Translations under genes and position numbers: made by a program
Assembly: GCF_029968015.1 (NCBI RefSeq)
Contig: NZ_JASCIS010000008.1
Coordinates: 62,001-126,000 of the forward strand
DNA: 64,000 bases
Reading direction: 5' to 3'
Origin: Streptomyces luteolus
GTDB lineage: Bacteria > Actinomycetota > Actinomycetes > Streptomycetales > Streptomycetaceae
Part shown: positions 34,670 through 42,695 of the stretch, piece after piece
How positions within the stretch are numbered: position 1 is the first letter of the stretch
How the letters are laid out: every line of letters starts with the position of its first letter
The notes under the pieces: model-generated
The model's input: the letters and a program-made list of their open reading frames with translations, nothing else
Databases searched by the model: none
What the model was told of the DNA's origin: nothing

Positions 34670-34754
34670 GTCCGGGTGGCGGAATGGCAGACGCGCTAGC
34701 TTGAGGTGCTAGTGCCCTTTATCGGGCGTGGGGGTTCAAGTCCCCCCTCGGACA
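34670..34754 (+). tRNA. tRNA-Leu (anticodon GAG)
   Basis: 85-nt class II tRNA. Acceptor arms GTCCGGG and CTCGGAC (one G-U), anticodon stem CTAGC/GCTAG with loop TTGAGGT (anticodon GAG at 34703-34705). The long variable arm GTGCCCTTTATCGGGCGT and T-arm GGGGGTTCAAGTCCCCC are also present. CCA is not encoded. It reads CUC and CUU leucine codons. Confidence 0.95.
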
Positions 34755-34760
34755 CAGCGA

Positions 34761-34794
34761 AGATCCCCGGCTCCACTGGAGCCGGGGATCTTTT
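34761..34794 (+). terminator. Intrinsic terminator of tRNA-Leu
   Basis: AGATCCCCGGCTCC-ACT-GGAGCCGGGGATCT followed by TTTT: a perfect 14-bp stem with a T-run. Confidence 0.92.
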
Positions 34795-34905
34795 CGTTGG
34801 GCGGCGGCTCAACTCCCGTACGGGCGCGGCCGGTTCGGCGCCGGACACACGTCCGCCCCGGCCGGGCTCGGGGCGCACCGGTCGGGGCGGGGTTCGTGGA
34901 GGCGG

Positions 34906-35628
34906 TCAGTTGCCCGGGGGCCACGCCTTGAAGTGCTTCGGGCGGGGAGGCGCGTACGTCCGGACCTTGGAGGTCCTCAGGCCGAGGCGGACCAGGGACT
35001 CGGCGATCGTCACGGCCGCCGCGACGCCGTCGACGACCGGGACGCCGGTGCGCTCGACGACGCGTTCGCCGAGGCCCGACATGCCGCCGCAGCCCAGGCA
35101 GATGACCTCCGCGCGGTCCTGCTCGACGGCGCGGGCGGACTCCTCCACGATCGCCTCCACGGCGGCGGCGGGGTCGCGCTCCAGGTCGAGGACGGCCATG
35201 CCGCTGGCGCGGACGGAGGCGCAGCGGTCGGCGAGGCCGGCGAGGGCGAGGCGGTCCTCGATCAGGGGGACGGCCCGGTCGAGGGTGGTGACGACGGAGT
35301 ACGTACGGCCGAGGAACTGGGCCGTCGAGGCGGCGGCCTCGGTGATGTCGACGACGGGGACGTCGAGCAGTTCCTGCAGGCCCTCGCGGCCGTGCTCGCC
35401 GTAGCCGGCCTGGATCACCGCGTCGAAGGGCTCCGGGTAGGCGCGGACGGTCTCCATGACCGCGATGGCGGCCAGGTGGCTCTCGTAGTTGCCCTCGACG
35501 GAGTCTGCGCCGAAGGCCGGGGTGAGCGGGACGATCTCGGTGCCGGGGGCGGCGACGCTCGCGGCTTGCTCACCGATGCTCTTCGTCATCGTTTCGGTGG
35601 TGTTGACGTTGACGACCAGGAGTCGCAT
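34906..35628 (-). CDS. Asp/Glu/hydantoin racemase family protein
   Basis: 240 residues from ATG 35628. LLVVNVNTTETMTKSIGEQA at the start, the first cysteine region lacking (QAGYGEHG where many have a Cys), and the second in VICLGCGGMSGL, then PVVDGVAAAVTIAESLV. Hydantoin and allantoin racemases of this family use two cysteines. Here only the second is obvious. It directly follows the NCS1 transporter on the same strand, so the pair probably handles a hydantoin, allantoin or related ureide. No hydantoinase is nearby in the window. Confidence 0.85.
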   Translation of the reverse strand: MRLLVVNVNTTETMTKSIGEQAASVAAPGTEIVPLTPAFGADSVEGNYESHLAAIAVMETVRAYPEPFDAVIQAGYGEHGREGLQELLDVPVVDITEAAASTAQFLGRTYSVVTTLDRAVPLIEDRLALAGLADRCASVRASGMAVLDLERDPAAAVEAIVEESARAVEQDRAEVICLGCGGMSGLGERVVERTGVPVVDGVAAAVTIAESLVRLGLRTSKVRTYAPPRPKHFKAWPPGN

Positions 35629-35690
35629 GGGGTGGTGTTCCTGTTTTCTCGCGTGAGGGTGCGGGTGGGACGGGTGCGGCGGTCTTCCGC

Positions 35691-37202
35691 TCAGACGCTC
35701 GGTACGGCGATGTCCTCGCCGTCGACGTCCTCCTCGGGAACCCCGGGGCGGCCCGGCAGGACGACGAAGAGCAGGGCGGCGAGCAGGGCGCCGATGAACC
35801 AGGAGAAGCCGGAGATGCCCTTGAAGGCCGGGACGAGCGCGATGACCACGGCGACGGCGGCGGCCGGGACGAACGCTCCGACGGCGCGGGGGTTGATGCC
35901 CTTGCGGTACGCGTACGTGGCCTCGGGGTGCTCGGTGTAGAGGTGCGGGACGTGCACGCGGGTCTTGCGGATCAGCCAGTAGTCGGCCATGACGATGCCG
36001 AAGACCGGGCCGAGGAGCGCGCCGAGTCCGCCGAGGAAGTAGTTGACGACGACCGGGTTGTTGTAGAGGTTCCAGGGCAGGATGACAAGCCCGATCGAGG
36101 CGCTGACGACGCCCGCGCGGCGGAAGTTGAGCTTGCGCGGGAAGAGGTTGACCAGGGTGTAGACGGGCGCGACGAAGTTGGCCATCAGGTTGACCGCGAC
36201 GGTCAGGACGATCAGCGCGAGCGAGGCGAGGACCAGCAGGAACGTGTTCGGGATCGTCTGCACGATGTCGGAGGCGCTGGTGACGACCCGGCCGTCGAGC
36301 TTGAACTGCGCGCCGCTGAGGACGACCACGATGCCGGCGAAGAACAGCATGTTCACGGGGATGCCGACGAGGTTGCCGATGTTGATCGAGCGGTTGCTCT
36401 TCGCGGAGCGCGTGAAGTCGCAGAAATTGAGCACGAACGTGCCGTAGATGACGACCCAGAGCGCGGCGGCCTGAAGGATGTGCAGCCAGCGGTCGGCGCC
36501 GGTGAAGGCGTTGCCGGCGTCCATGGCGATGGACATGTCGGCCTTGGCGAACATCCACACGGCGAGGGCGAGCATCGTGATGAGGACGGCGGGCGCGGCG
36601 AGCTCGACGTACTTGCGGATGGCGTCCATGCCGAAGCTGACGATCAGGACCTGGATGACCCACAGGCCGAGGAACGAGACCCAGCCGAGCGCGGAGAGGC
36701 CGAGCACGGAGGTCTGCTCCCAGCTCGCGAGGCTCGGGATCAGCGCCTTGAGCAGTGCGGAGAGCACGGTCGCCGCCAGATAGGTCTGGATGCCGAACCA
36801 GGCGATGGCGACGCCGCCGCGGATCATGGCGGGGAGCTGGGCTCCTTTGACGCCGAAGGCGATGCGGCTCATGACCGGGAACGGGACGCCGGTCTTGGAA
36901 CCCATGTAGCCGGAGAGGGTGAGCAGGCCGAACAGGAAGAGCGAGGCGAGCAGGAACGCCGCGAGGATGTCCCAGACGCCGAGCCCGAGGGCGAACAGAC
37001 CCAGGGCGAAGGCGTAGTTGCCGAGGCTGTGCACGTCGTTGGCCCAGAGGGTGAAGACGCTGTAGCCGCTCCAGTTGCGGCCTTCCTTCTTCGTGGGCGC
37101 GAGGTCCGGGCTGTAGAGCCGGGTACTGGTGCCCGTCGCGGTCGCCTGCGAGGCGTCCGGAGACGACTCTCCTGTGTGCGATGCGTCCTGTGCTGTGGTC
37201 AC
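35691..37202 (-). CDS. NCS1-family nucleobase/hydantoin transporter
   Basis: Inner-membrane cation symporter for purines, pyrimidines, allantoin or hydantoins. 503 residues with about 12 membrane segments. The start is GTG 37202 (VTTAQDASH), with GGAAGG upstream; the reading frame continues to 37514 but that part is unlike the family. The NCS1 fingerprint NWSGYSVFTLWANDVHSLGNYAFALG, read as overlapping parts, lies after the N-tail. It precedes the racemase gene by 62 bp, so co-transcription is likely and the substrate may be a hydantoin. Palindromes upstream suggest local control. Confidence 0.9.
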   Translation of the reverse strand: MTTAQDASHTGESSPDASQATATGTSTRLYSPDLAPTKKEGRNWSGYSVFTLWANDVHSLGNYAFALGLFALGLGVWDILAAFLLASLFLFGLLTLSGYMGSKTGVPFPVMSRIAFGVKGAQLPAMIRGGVAIAWFGIQTYLAATVLSALLKALIPSLASWEQTSVLGLSALGWVSFLGLWVIQVLIVSFGMDAIRKYVELAAPAVLITMLALAVWMFAKADMSIAMDAGNAFTGADRWLHILQAAALWVVIYGTFVLNFCDFTRSAKSNRSINIGNLVGIPVNMLFFAGIVVVLSGAQFKLDGRVVTSASDIVQTIPNTFLLVLASLALIVLTVAVNLMANFVAPVYTLVNLFPRKLNFRRAGVVSASIGLVILPWNLYNNPVVVNYFLGGLGALLGPVFGIVMADYWLIRKTRVHVPHLYTEHPEATYAYRKGINPRAVGAFVPAAAVAVVIALVPAFKGISGFSWFIGALLAALLFVVLPGRPGVPEEDVDGEDIAVPSV

Positions 37203-37215
37203 ACCAGTCACCTTC

Positions 37216-37308
37216 CGGGAGTTCCGACATCCGGGAGTTCCGGTATACGGAATCAGTTTTTCGAAGCAGGTGAGCCAGGACGCTACGACCGGTTTCGCAT
37301 ACCGGTCA
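37216..37308. promoter_or_regulatory. NCS1 promoter region with palindromes and a direct repeat
   Basis: Just upstream of the transporter: the direct repeat CCGGGAGTTCCG twice (about 37216 and 37232), the palindrome TTCCG-N5-CGGAA (about 37242-37256) and GACCGGT-N7-ACCGGTC (about 37288-37308). These are candidate operators. No regulator gene is adjacent. Confidence 0.5.
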
Positions 37309-37435
37309 AGAGGTTCGCGGGAGAAAACCACAGGTGAACGGGGGGCGATCAAGGCCGGAGCCTGCGGCAGGAGCCTCAAACCGGGGCTGGAACCGCTGGG
37401 TAAATGGGATACCAAATCTTGCTGAGACACAAGGG

Positions 37436-37894
37436 GTGACCTGCCCACACGTCGCCCGAGCCGCCTCGCCGCAGGCACGGCACAATGAGCGGCATGTCCC
37501 TCGTACGACCTCACCGTGCCCTTGCGGACAGCCGCTCGCCTACGCGGAATGCTGCGGAAGATTGCACTCCGGAAAGGCCGTCGCGGCCACTCCGGAGGAG
37601 CTGATGCGCTCCCGGTACGCGGCGTTCGCCGTCGAGGACGAGGCGTACCTGCTGCGGACCTGGCATCCGCGCACCCGTCCGCCGCGGATCGGCTTCGAGG
37701 CCGGCGGGTCGATGCGCTGGACGGGCCTGGAGATCCTGGACAGCGCGGAGGGCAGCGCGTTCCACAGCACGGGCACGGTCACGTTCCGGGCCCGGTACGT
37801 CGACGGCGGCCGGGCGGGCGCGCTGCACGAGCGCAGCCGGTTCGAGCGGCTCGACGGGGCGTGGGTGTACGTGGACGGGGATGTGTACGAGTAG
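37436..37894 (+). CDS. YchJ/UPF0225-like SEC-C motif protein
   Basis: About 150 residues. The conserved part begins SPCPCGQPLAYAECCGRLHSG, a SEC-C type zinc motif, then ATPEELMRSRYAAFAVEDEAYLLRTWHP and a NTF2-like C-terminal half ending WVYVDGDVYE. Function unknown in bacteria. The start is uncertain: GTG 37436 is in frame but its ribosome site (AAGG) is too close, and the tempting ATGs at 37486-37496 are out of frame. It may initiate elsewhere between 37436 and 37510. Confidence 0.75.
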   Translation: MTCPHVARAASPQARHNERHVPRTTSPCPCGQPLAYAECCGRLHSGKAVAATPEELMRSRYAAFAVEDEAYLLRTWHPRTRPPRIGFEAGGSMRWTGLEILDSAEGSAFHSTGTVTFRARYVDGGRAGALHERSRFERLDGAWVYVDGDVYE

Positions 37895-37944
37895 CGGGGC
37901 GCCGGGCTGGGGGTACCCGCGGACCCGCGAAGACCGGGAAGCGG

Positions 37945-38598
37945 CTAGGCCGGGTCCTTGAAGTCTCGCCCGCTCTCAGGGAGTTGCCGCATCTCAGGGT
38001 ATTGCCGCATCGCGCTCCGCTGGGACCACATGCTCAGGGCCATGCCAATGTGCCCGGCCACCACGATCGCGACCGCGAGGGCCAGCCAGTCGTGCACGAA
38101 GGTCGCCCCGGTGCGTACGGCGAGCGGGGCCAGGCCGGTGAACCACATCAGGAGGCCGGTGCCGAGCATCACCAGGACCGCGCCCGCGATCCACGCCGCG
38201 TACAGCTTCTGGCCCGCGTTGAACTTGCCCTGCGGGCGCGGCCGGCGCTCGCGGCGGAGCGCGGCCCGCAGCCAGTGGCGGTCGTGCGGGCCGAAGCGGT
38301 CGAGGCGGCGCAGGTCGGCGCGGAGCGCGCGGGAGGCGAGGGCGGCGAGGAGCGGCACGGGCAGCAGCAGGCCCGTCCACTCGTGCACGGTGACGACCAG
38401 GGCGCGGCGGCCGACGAGCTGGGCGAGCGCGGGGATGTAGAGGCAGGCCGCCGAGGCGATGCAGAGCAGCATCAGGGCGGCGGTCGCGCCGTGCGCCCAG
38501 CGTTCGGCCGGGCTGAACCGGCCTTCGCGTACGGCCTGTTCAGGTGGTCGGGGCGTCGTCGCGGCCGTTGGAACGGCCGACCCAGGCGTCGACGTCAT
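37945..38598 (-). CDS. Cytochrome b/b6-domain membrane subunit
   Basis: 217 residues from ATG 38598. About four membrane helices with histidines placed for two b-type haems: ERWAHGATAALML, VTVHEWTGLLLPVPLL, FVHDWLALAVAIV and AGHIGMALSM. It starts inside the end of the molybdopterin oxidoreductase gene (59-bp overlap). It is probably the membrane anchor and electron partner of that oxidoreductase, analogous to MsrQ beside MsrP but in the cytochrome b561 group. Inferred from context. Confidence 0.85.
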   Translation of the reverse strand: MTSTPGSAVPTAATTPRPPEQAVREGRFSPAERWAHGATAALMLLCIASAACLYIPALAQLVGRRALVVTVHEWTGLLLPVPLLAALASRALRADLRRLDRFGPHDRHWLRAALRRERRPRPQGKFNAGQKLYAAWIAGAVLVMLGTGLLMWFTGLAPLAVRTGATFVHDWLALAVAIVVAGHIGMALSMWSQRSAMRQYPEMRQLPESGRDFKDPA

Positions 38599-39319
38599 AG
38601 CCTCGCTCCTCCCAGTATCCGGGCCGGACGTCCTCGGTGACGGTGATGCCGGAGAGCCACTTGGCCGACTTGTAGAAGTACATGGGCGCGACATACAGGC
38701 GTACCGGCCCGCCGTGTTCGTGGCTGACCGGCTTGTCCTGCATGCGCAGGGCCACCAACACGTCGTCCCTGCGGGCCTGTTCGAGGGTGAGGCTCTCGCT
38801 GTACGCGCCGTCGAAGCAGGTGAAGCGGACGGCGCGGGCCTCGGGGCGGACCCCGGCGGCGTCCAGGAGCCGGGACAGCCGTACGCCCTCGAAGGGGGTC
38901 TCGGGGACCCGCCAGCCCGTCACGCACTGCACGTCGCGCACGATCCGGGTCTGCGGTTCGGCGCGCAGCCCGGCCAGTGTGTACGTGCTCGGGCGGTCGA
39001 CGAGGCCGTCCACGCGCAGGCGGTACGTGCGGTCGTTCTTCGACGGTACGGACGCGGTCACGGAGTAGTACCGGAAGGTGCCGCCCGCGGGCAGGACGTC
39101 GGTCAGGCCGGTCGGGTCCTGCCGGGCCAGCGCCTCGACTCCGCGCTGCAGGAGCGGGGCGGCGGCGACTCCGGCCGCGCCCAGACCGAGCATGCCGAGC
39201 ACGACGCGGCGGCCGACGGGGGCGCCTGAGGCGTCGTCGGACCGGTCGCGGACGTCTTCGGACCCGTCGCGGACGTCGTCGGACCGGTCGCGGACGCCGT
39301 CTGGCGGGGTGGGGTTCAC
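38540..39319 (-). CDS. Molybdopterin-dependent oxidoreductase (sulfite oxidase/YedY fold)
   Basis: 259 residues. After a 35-residue head made of VRDRSDD-like repeats comes a twin-arginine-less RR segment and a hydrophobic helix (GRRVVLGMLGLGAAGVAAAPL), then the catalytic domain. The Mo-ligating Cys is in VRDVQCVTGWRVPE and the family motif FTCFDGAYSESLTLEQA follows, with HEHGGPVRLYVAP. The C-terminus KWLSGITVTEDVRPGYWEERGYD is typical. Extracytoplasmic by its signal-like helix. The substrate could be a sulfoxide or N-oxide. Upstream partner of the cytochrome b gene. Confidence 0.88.
   Translation of the reverse strand: MNPTPPDGVRDRSDDVRDGSEDVRDRSDDASGAPVGRRVVLGMLGLGAAGVAAAPLLQRGVEALARQDPTGLTDVLPAGGTFRYYSVTASVPSKNDRTYRLRVDGLVDRPSTYTLAGLRAEPQTRIVRDVQCVTGWRVPETPFEGVRLSRLLDAAGVRPEARAVRFTCFDGAYSESLTLEQARRDDVLVALRMQDKPVSHEHGGPVRLYVAPMYFYKSAKWLSGITVTEDVRPGYWEERGYDVDAWVGRSNGRDDAPTT
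39233..39295. repeat. 21-bp in-frame tandem repeat, three copies
   Basis: Units start at 39233, 39254 and 39275. The first and third are identical and the middle one differs at two positions. It encodes (V)RDRSDD-type heptapeptides before the export signal of the molybdopterin protein. Confidence 0.9.
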
Positions 39320-39403
39320 ATCCCCGAGTTCAGCACTCGGGACGCGGTCGGACCAGGGGGCTCGGGGCGTCGTCAGGGTTTCGTCATCTCTTGCGGTGCG
39401 GCC

Positions 39404-40960
39404 CTACGTGGGCGTGCGCTGTGTCGCCTGCTCCAGCTGGAACGCCTCGTTGCCCAGGCCGATGCGGGCGTGCGCCTCCGGGCGCCGGGCGCGCAGGACC
39501 GCGCCGTGCACCAGGCCGACGACCGCCGCGAGGCCGATCACGCCCGGCAGCACCCACGCGAGGGCGGAGCCGGGGCCCGCGCCGACGAGGACGTCGAAGT
39601 CCTTCACCGTGTACCCGGCGATCACCAGGAGCGCCAGGCCCGAGAGGGCCGCGGCGACCAGCCGCCAGGCCTGGGCGCGGGCGGCGCCGCGGCGGGCGAA
39701 GAAGACGATCACCGCGAGGGAGGCGGCGGCCATGAGGGCGATGATGCCGAGGGCGCCGACGTTGCCCATCCATGTGAACAGCCGCAGCACCGGAACGGTC
39801 GGGTCGCCGATGGGCTTGTCGTCGGTGACGGCGAAGGCCGCGACGACGGTCACCGAGATCACCGTCTGGAGGAGTGAGCCCGAACCGGGCGCCCCGCTCG
39901 CCTTGTTGGTACGGCCGAACGCGGCGGGCAGCAGCCCCTCGCGGCCCATGGCGAAGGCGTACCGCGCGACGACGTTGTGGAAGCTGAGCATCGCCGCGAA
40001 CATCCCGGTGACGAAGAGGATGTGCAGGACGTCCGTGAAGCCGGTGCCCAGGCGGTCCTCGGTGAGGCCGAACAGCAGGCCGGGGCCCTGCTCGCGGGCC
40101 GCGTCGACGATCCCGGACGGACCGGCCGCCACCGTCAGCGCCCACGAGCTGACCGCGAAGAACAGCGCGGCGAAGCCCACCGCCAGGAACATCACACGGG
40201 CGACGACCACCTGCGGCCTGCTGGTCTCCTCCGCGTACACCGGCGCCTGTTCGAAGCCGACGAACGCGGCGATGCAGAAGCAGAGAGCCGTGCCGAAGCC
40301 CGCGCCGGTGAGGGAGTCCGGGTCGAACGCGGTGAGCGCGAGCCCGGAGGCGGCGGGCTCGGCGACCGCCGCCACGTCGAAGACGACGACCAGGAGGCAC
40401 TCGATGAGCAGCAGAACGCCCAGCACGCGCGCGTTGAGGTCGATCTTCAGCCAGGCGAGTGCGGCGACGAGTGCGACGGCCGCCAACGCCGGTATCCACC
40501 AGGCCAGTTGGATGTCCAGGTAGGTGGCGAAGAGGGTGGAGACCTCGAAGCCGAAGATGCCGTAGATGCCGACCTGCATGGCGCTGTACGCGACCAGGGC
40601 CACAAGGGAGGCGCCCGCACCGGCGGTGCCGCCGAGGCCGCGGGAGATGTACGCGTAGAAGGCGCCGGCGTTGTGGACGTGCCGGCTCATCTCGGCGTAT
40701 CCGACACTGAAGAGCGCCAGGACCAGGCCGAGGATGACGAAGAGCAGCGGCTGTCCGACCATGCCCATCACGCCGAACGTGGTGGGCATGACACCGGCCA
40801 CGACCATCAGGGGCGCGCTGGCGGCGAGGACGGAGAGCAGCAGGCCCGCCGTGCCGAGCCGGTCGGCGCGCAGGGCGCGCTCCTCGCCCTTGTAGGTGTT
40901 GATCCGGCCGTCACGCGCGGTGGCGCTGACGTTCGCTGTGCTCGAACTGCCCGTCGACAT
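39404..40960 (-). CDS. APC-family permease
   Basis: Amino acid or amine transporter, 518 residues with about 12 membrane segments. Consensus APC features include GFGTALCFCIAAFVGFEQAPVYAEE (unwound helix 6 region, read in parts) and AFYAYISRGLGG near helix 3. I use ATG 40960. An alternative start at 40993 overlaps the stop of the upstream gene by 4 bp (ATGA) and would suggest coupling. The open frame continues to 41971 without a stop but that part has no transporter features. Substrate not evident. Confidence 0.88.
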   Translation of the reverse strand: MSTGSSSTANVSATARDGRINTYKGEERALRADRLGTAGLLLSVLAASAPLMVVAGVMPTTFGVMGMVGQPLLFVILGLVLALFSVGYAEMSRHVHNAGAFYAYISRGLGGTAGAGASLVALVAYSAMQVGIYGIFGFEVSTLFATYLDIQLAWWIPALAAVALVAALAWLKIDLNARVLGVLLLIECLLVVVFDVAAVAEPAASGLALTAFDPDSLTGAGFGTALCFCIAAFVGFEQAPVYAEETSRPQVVVARVMFLAVGFAALFFAVSSWALTVAAGPSGIVDAAREQGPGLLFGLTEDRLGTGFTDVLHILFVTGMFAAMLSFHNVVARYAFAMGREGLLPAAFGRTNKASGAPGSGSLLQTVISVTVVAAFAVTDDKPIGDPTVPVLRLFTWMGNVGALGIIALMAAASLAVIVFFARRGAARAQAWRLVAAALSGLALLVIAGYTVKDFDVLVGAGPGSALAWVLPGVIGLAAVVGLVHGAVLRARRPEAHARIGLGNEAFQLEQATQRTPT

Positions 40961-40989
40961 GGTGGGGTCGGGTCCTTTCGGGGTCGGGT

Positions 40990-41940
40990 TCATGCGGCGC
41001 CGAGGGCCGCGTTGCGGGCCGCGCCGAAGGCCTGTGCCGGGTCGCGCCCGGGGTACGACCAGGGGGCTTCGGTCGCGCTTCGGCCGATGCGGTGGAACAG
41101 GGCCGCCGCTTCGGCCGCGCGGCCCTCGCAGAACTTGGCGTGGGCAAGGAAGTTGAGGTCGATACGGCCGCGCGGATGCCGGTCGCCGCCCCACTCCAGC
41201 CACCAGTCGAACGCGCCCTTCAGGACGAGGCGCGCCAGACGTCCGGACCAGTGGCCCGAGCGCTCCGGCGGGGACCCGGCGCGGGCGGCACCGGCGAGGA
41301 CGCGGTAGCGCTCGGCGTGCGCGACGACCGGGAGGATCGCGAGCGGGGAGTCGGGCGGCGCCTGGTCGACGGCCCAGGAGGCGAAGTCGTACACCTCGTG
41401 CAGCGGGTCCTGGCCCAGGTCGGCGCGGCGCTCGGCGAGGCGGCCGACCATGAGGTGGTGGGCGTGGTGGTGCTGCGGGTGGCGGTGGCGGACCTCGTCG
41501 AAGAGGCGGACCACGTCCTCCTCCGAGCCGAGGGTGCGGGCCAGGAGCAGCAGGGCGAGCCACGGGGTGGGGTCGTCGGGGGCGAGCGAGGCGGCGGCGC
41601 GGCAGGCGTCCTGCGCGCTCTCGGGGCGCTCCTTGCCGCGCAGGGCACGCCAGACCGAGGCGCAGGCGAACAGGGCCGCGGCGTCCGCGCTCTCCGGCTC
41701 GACGAGCCGCCACTCCTGCGCCCACGCGCGCGTGGCGGGTGACTGGCCGAGGACGACGAGGCGGTGGCCTCTGCGGTCCCAGTCGGGGCCGGTGGCGGCG
41801 AGCAGGGCACGCGTGTCGGCCCAGCGGCCGCGTTCCAACGCGGCGCGGGCGGCGGTCAGTTCGGTGTCGTCGAGGGCGGGGTCGAAGTCGTACGTGGCGC
41901 GCTTGCGGGCGCGCCCGAGCGGAGGAGGCGGTGGGGACAC
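40990..41940 (-). CDS. Uncharacterised helical protein
   Basis: 316 residues from GTG 41940, with GGAAGGACT upstream. Helix-rich and TPR-like in texture: ALDDTELTAARAALERGRWADTRALLAATGPDWDRRGHRLVVLG in pieces, then alternating short helices, DDPTPWLALLLLARTLG, and HPQHHHAHHLMVGRLAERRADL. Few strands and no catalytic motif. Conserved in Streptomyces as I recall but unassigned. Its end touches the APC transporter gene, suggesting an operon and perhaps a role with that transporter. Confidence 0.75.
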   Translation of the reverse strand: MSPPPPPLGRARKRATYDFDPALDDTELTAARAALERGRWADTRALLAATGPDWDRRGHRLVVLGQSPATRAWAQEWRLVEPESADAAALFACASVWRALRGKERPESAQDACRAAASLAPDDPTPWLALLLLARTLGSEEDVVRLFDEVRHRHPQHHHAHHLMVGRLAERRADLGQDPLHEVYDFASWAVDQAPPDSPLAILPVVAHAERYRVLAGAARAGSPPERSGHWSGRLARLVLKGAFDWWLEWGGDRHPRGRIDLNFLAHAKFCEGRAAEAAALFHRIGRSATEAPWSYPGRDPAQAFGAARNAALGAA

Positions 41941-42230
41941 CTCGGTGAGTCCTTCCCATCACGGTGGTCAAGCGGAGGGTGTGGACGGCTGCTGCGGGCC
42001 TGTGGTCGTGAGCCCGCGGCGATCACGCACCGCAGACCGGATGATCACGGACAGCTAAGCGGCAGGGGTCTCTTCCGTCAAGGCCGGGCCGGGAGGAATC
42101 GATTCGCCAACTTGCTTGTCCACAGGGTGAATTGGGGTGGTGGGGCGATTGTCAGTGGGGGGTCGTAGTCTCGGCGGCAGTGGGAACGAACGGGCCACCG
42201 TCGCCCAAGCCGAGCGAAAGGGAGCAGACC

Positions 42231-42689
42231 ATGAGTGAGAATCCGAAGCGGACCGAGCCGATCCCTGGCTCCGACAGCCTGCCGCCCCTGGCCCTGGGCT
42301 TCCCCGGACCGCTCCGGGACACCCTGGTCGCGGCGGTGCTCTCGGGCGAGAAGACATCGACGACGGGCTTGCTGGTGGAGTACGAGCTGGAGGGCGAGCC
42401 CCTGCCCAGACCCGGGAACCGCTATGCGCTGATCGACTCCGACGACCGGCCCGTCGCGGTCGTCGAGACCACCGGAGCGCAGGTCATGCCGCTCGCCGAG
42501 ATCGACCTGCGGCACGCCCTGGACGAGGGCGAGGGGTACACGTCGGTGGCGGAATGGCGGGTGGAGCACGAGAAGTTCTGGCACTCCCCGGAGATGCGGG
42601 CCGCGCTCGACGACCCGGAGTTCACGGTCGACGACACCACGCTCGTCGTCGCCGAACGCTTCCGCATGGTCACGGACGACCAGAGCTGA
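42231..42689 (+). CDS. ASCH-domain protein
   Basis: 152 residues from ATG 42231, AGGGAG seven bases upstream. The ASCH fold is recognisable: GPLRDTLVAAVLSGEKTSTTGLL, GNRYALIDSDDRPVAVVETTGAQVMPLAEID and EGYTSVAEWRVEHEKFW. ASCH proteins are thought to bind RNA, and some cleave N4-acetylcytidine or act as ribonucleases. The specific role here is unknown. The gap 41941-42230 upstream holds its promoter, and I see no further feature there. Confidence 0.88.
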   Translation: MSENPKRTEPIPGSDSLPPLALGFPGPLRDTLVAAVLSGEKTSTTGLLVEYELEGEPLPRPGNRYALIDSDDRPVAVVETTGAQVMPLAEIDLRHALDEGEGYTSVAEWRVEHEKFWHSPEMRAALDDPEFTVDDTTLVVAERFRMVTDDQS

Positions 42690-42695
42690 CGCCCC

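Noticed and set aside
34906..37230. 774-residue racemase with a long N-terminal region
   Set aside because: The extra part overlaps the NCS1 gene in another frame. The racemase fold starts at ATG 35628.
37486..37560. YchJ-like gene starting at the ATGs near 37486-37496
   Set aside because: Those ATGs are in a different frame from the SPCPCGQP motif, so they cannot start this protein without a frameshift.
39404..41971. 855-residue fusion of the APC permease with an upstream part
   Set aside because: The upstream third has no transporter feature and overlaps the separate gene 40990-41940. ATG 40960 or 40993 is a better start.
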